A stretch of DNA of 5,834 bases from Candidatus Colimorpha onthohippi (lineage in GTDB: Bacteria > Bacteroidota > Bacteroidia > Bacteroidales > P3), in contig JAGHVA010000096.1 in NCBI GenBank assembly GCA_018064565.1, forward strand, positions 1 to 5,834, written 5' to 3'. The notes beneath the pieces were generated by a model. The model was not told where the DNA came from and ran no database searches. It saw nothing but the letters and a program-made list of their open reading frames with translations. Position 1 is the stretch's first letter; each line of letters starts with the position of its first letter. A program made the position numbers and the translations under genes. Positions 5,254 through 5,834 of this stretch are shown here, piece by piece.

Positions 5254-5834
5254 ATGAATAGAACAATAAGAAAAATAAGGGAATGGATTCGTTCTATACT
5301 ATCCAAATTATCCAAAGAACCGACACCAGAAACGAGGTCAATTGTTATTCTTGGCCATCTAGGGGCTGGGAAAACATCACTTTGGAATAGGTTGCAAAAT
5401 AAACCTTTAGATGGATATAAAAGCACGATAATGCAAATGAATATTTCTGCGTTCCAATTAAATTTGGATGGCAAAAAAGTAACTATTAAAGATACACACG
5501 ATGTTGGAGGAGGAAATGAAGCTGTGTGTGAGAATTATGAAACTGTTTTAAAGGATGATGGTACATTTATTTATTATCTTATTGAATATTGCAAGATAGA
5601 AGAATTCCAAAAAGACATTCGTGCTCAATTTCAGAAAATCACAGAAATATTACGCAATAAAAAATTAAAAAATTGGGGGTTTAAAATAATCCTCACCAAT
5701 TTTGACAAAACTAAAACCATCACCAAGCAAGATGCTATGGAACCTCTTTCAAAGTTAAAGTTAAAATCCATAAAAGGTTTGAATGAACTTGCAGATTATG
5801 TGAACAACTACGATGTTTTGAACATGTACAATGA
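5254..5834 (+). CDS. Small Arf/Ras-like GTPase, 3' end cut by window
   Basis: 193 codons without a stop before the edge. After a basic N-terminal helix (MNRTIRKIREWIRSILSK) comes a GTPase core: P-loop GHLGAGKT (34-41), a candidate switch I Thr (YKSTI, Thr58), switch II region DTHDVGGGNE (80-89), and ILTNFDKT (146-153) at the G4 position. DxxG written as DVGG is like Arf/Sar and G-alpha proteins. The G4 motif reads NFDK rather than NKxD, so guanine specificity is not assured. The Ser/Ala SAK-like G5 region is not obvious in what remains. The basic, Trp-containing N-terminus could be a membrane-binding helix. It is the third gene of a plus-strand operon, 9 nt after the DUF697-like gene, the usual kind of membrane partner of such GTPases. 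There is no Shine-Dalgarno before the ATG. Base composition is clearly more AT-rich than in the minus-strand genes. Cellular role unknown. Confidence 0.8.
   Translation, partial: MNRTIRKIREWIRSILSKLSKEPTPETRSIVILGHLGAGKTSLWNRLQNKPLDGYKSTIMQMNISAFQLNLDGKKVTIKDTHDVGGGNEAVCENYETVLKDDGTFIYYLIEYCKIEEFQKDIRAQFQKITEILRNKKLKNWGFKIILTNFDKTKTITKQDAMEPLSKLKLKSIKGLNELADYVNNYDVLNMYN

Noticed and set aside
1..5834. CRISPR array, tRNA, rRNA or insertion sequence
   Set aside because: No regularly spaced repeats, cloverleaf, rRNA signature, transposase or terminal inverted repeats were seen on either strand.

Overview
The window looks like chromosomal DNA from a member of the Bacteroidales (Bacteroides/Parabacteroides/Prevotella-like). 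The support is promoter elements of the Bacteroidetes TAnnTTTG type on both strands near 4.2 kb, weak or absent Shine-Dalgarno sequences at several starts, a lipoprotein whose mature N-terminus is acidic like Bacteroidetes surface-export signals, and protein families typical of the phylum. Genus cannot be fixed from the sequence alone.

Layout. The left two thirds (about 178-4093) hold three genes on the minus strand, read right to left: a secreted protein with a C-type-lectin-like (FISUMP/DUF1566/SUMF1-like) domain, a paralogous lipoprotein, and a large polytopic membrane protein of the O-antigen ligase/polymerase (Wzy_C) family with a soluble TPR-like C-terminus. Gaps are 74 and 47 nt, and the only good promoter lies upstream of the first gene, so the three are probably one operon for cell-surface or envelope glycan work. 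Bases 1-177 hold no confident gene; a minus-strand frame is open off the left edge.

Between 4094 and 4649 there is no convincing protein gene. This stretch holds two divergent Bacteroidetes-type promoters and, on the plus strand, about 296 nt of sequence that can fold into a 5' hairpin followed by a long, nested, rod-like helix stack ending in a T-run. I read it as a structured non-coding RNA gene or a very structured leader, possibly 6S-like, but I cannot assign a family.

From 4650 to the right edge, a visibly more AT-rich plus-strand operon encodes a 72-aa DUF6140-like protein, a 124-aa protein resembling the first part of DUF697/YcjF-like GTPase-associated membrane proteins but apparently missing its C-terminal half, and a small Arf-like GTPase that runs off the window. 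Tight spacing (1 and 9 nt) suggests they act together as a GTPase plus membrane-partner module; its biological role is unknown. The composition change and the truncated middle gene suggest an accessory, possibly horizontally acquired or decaying locus.
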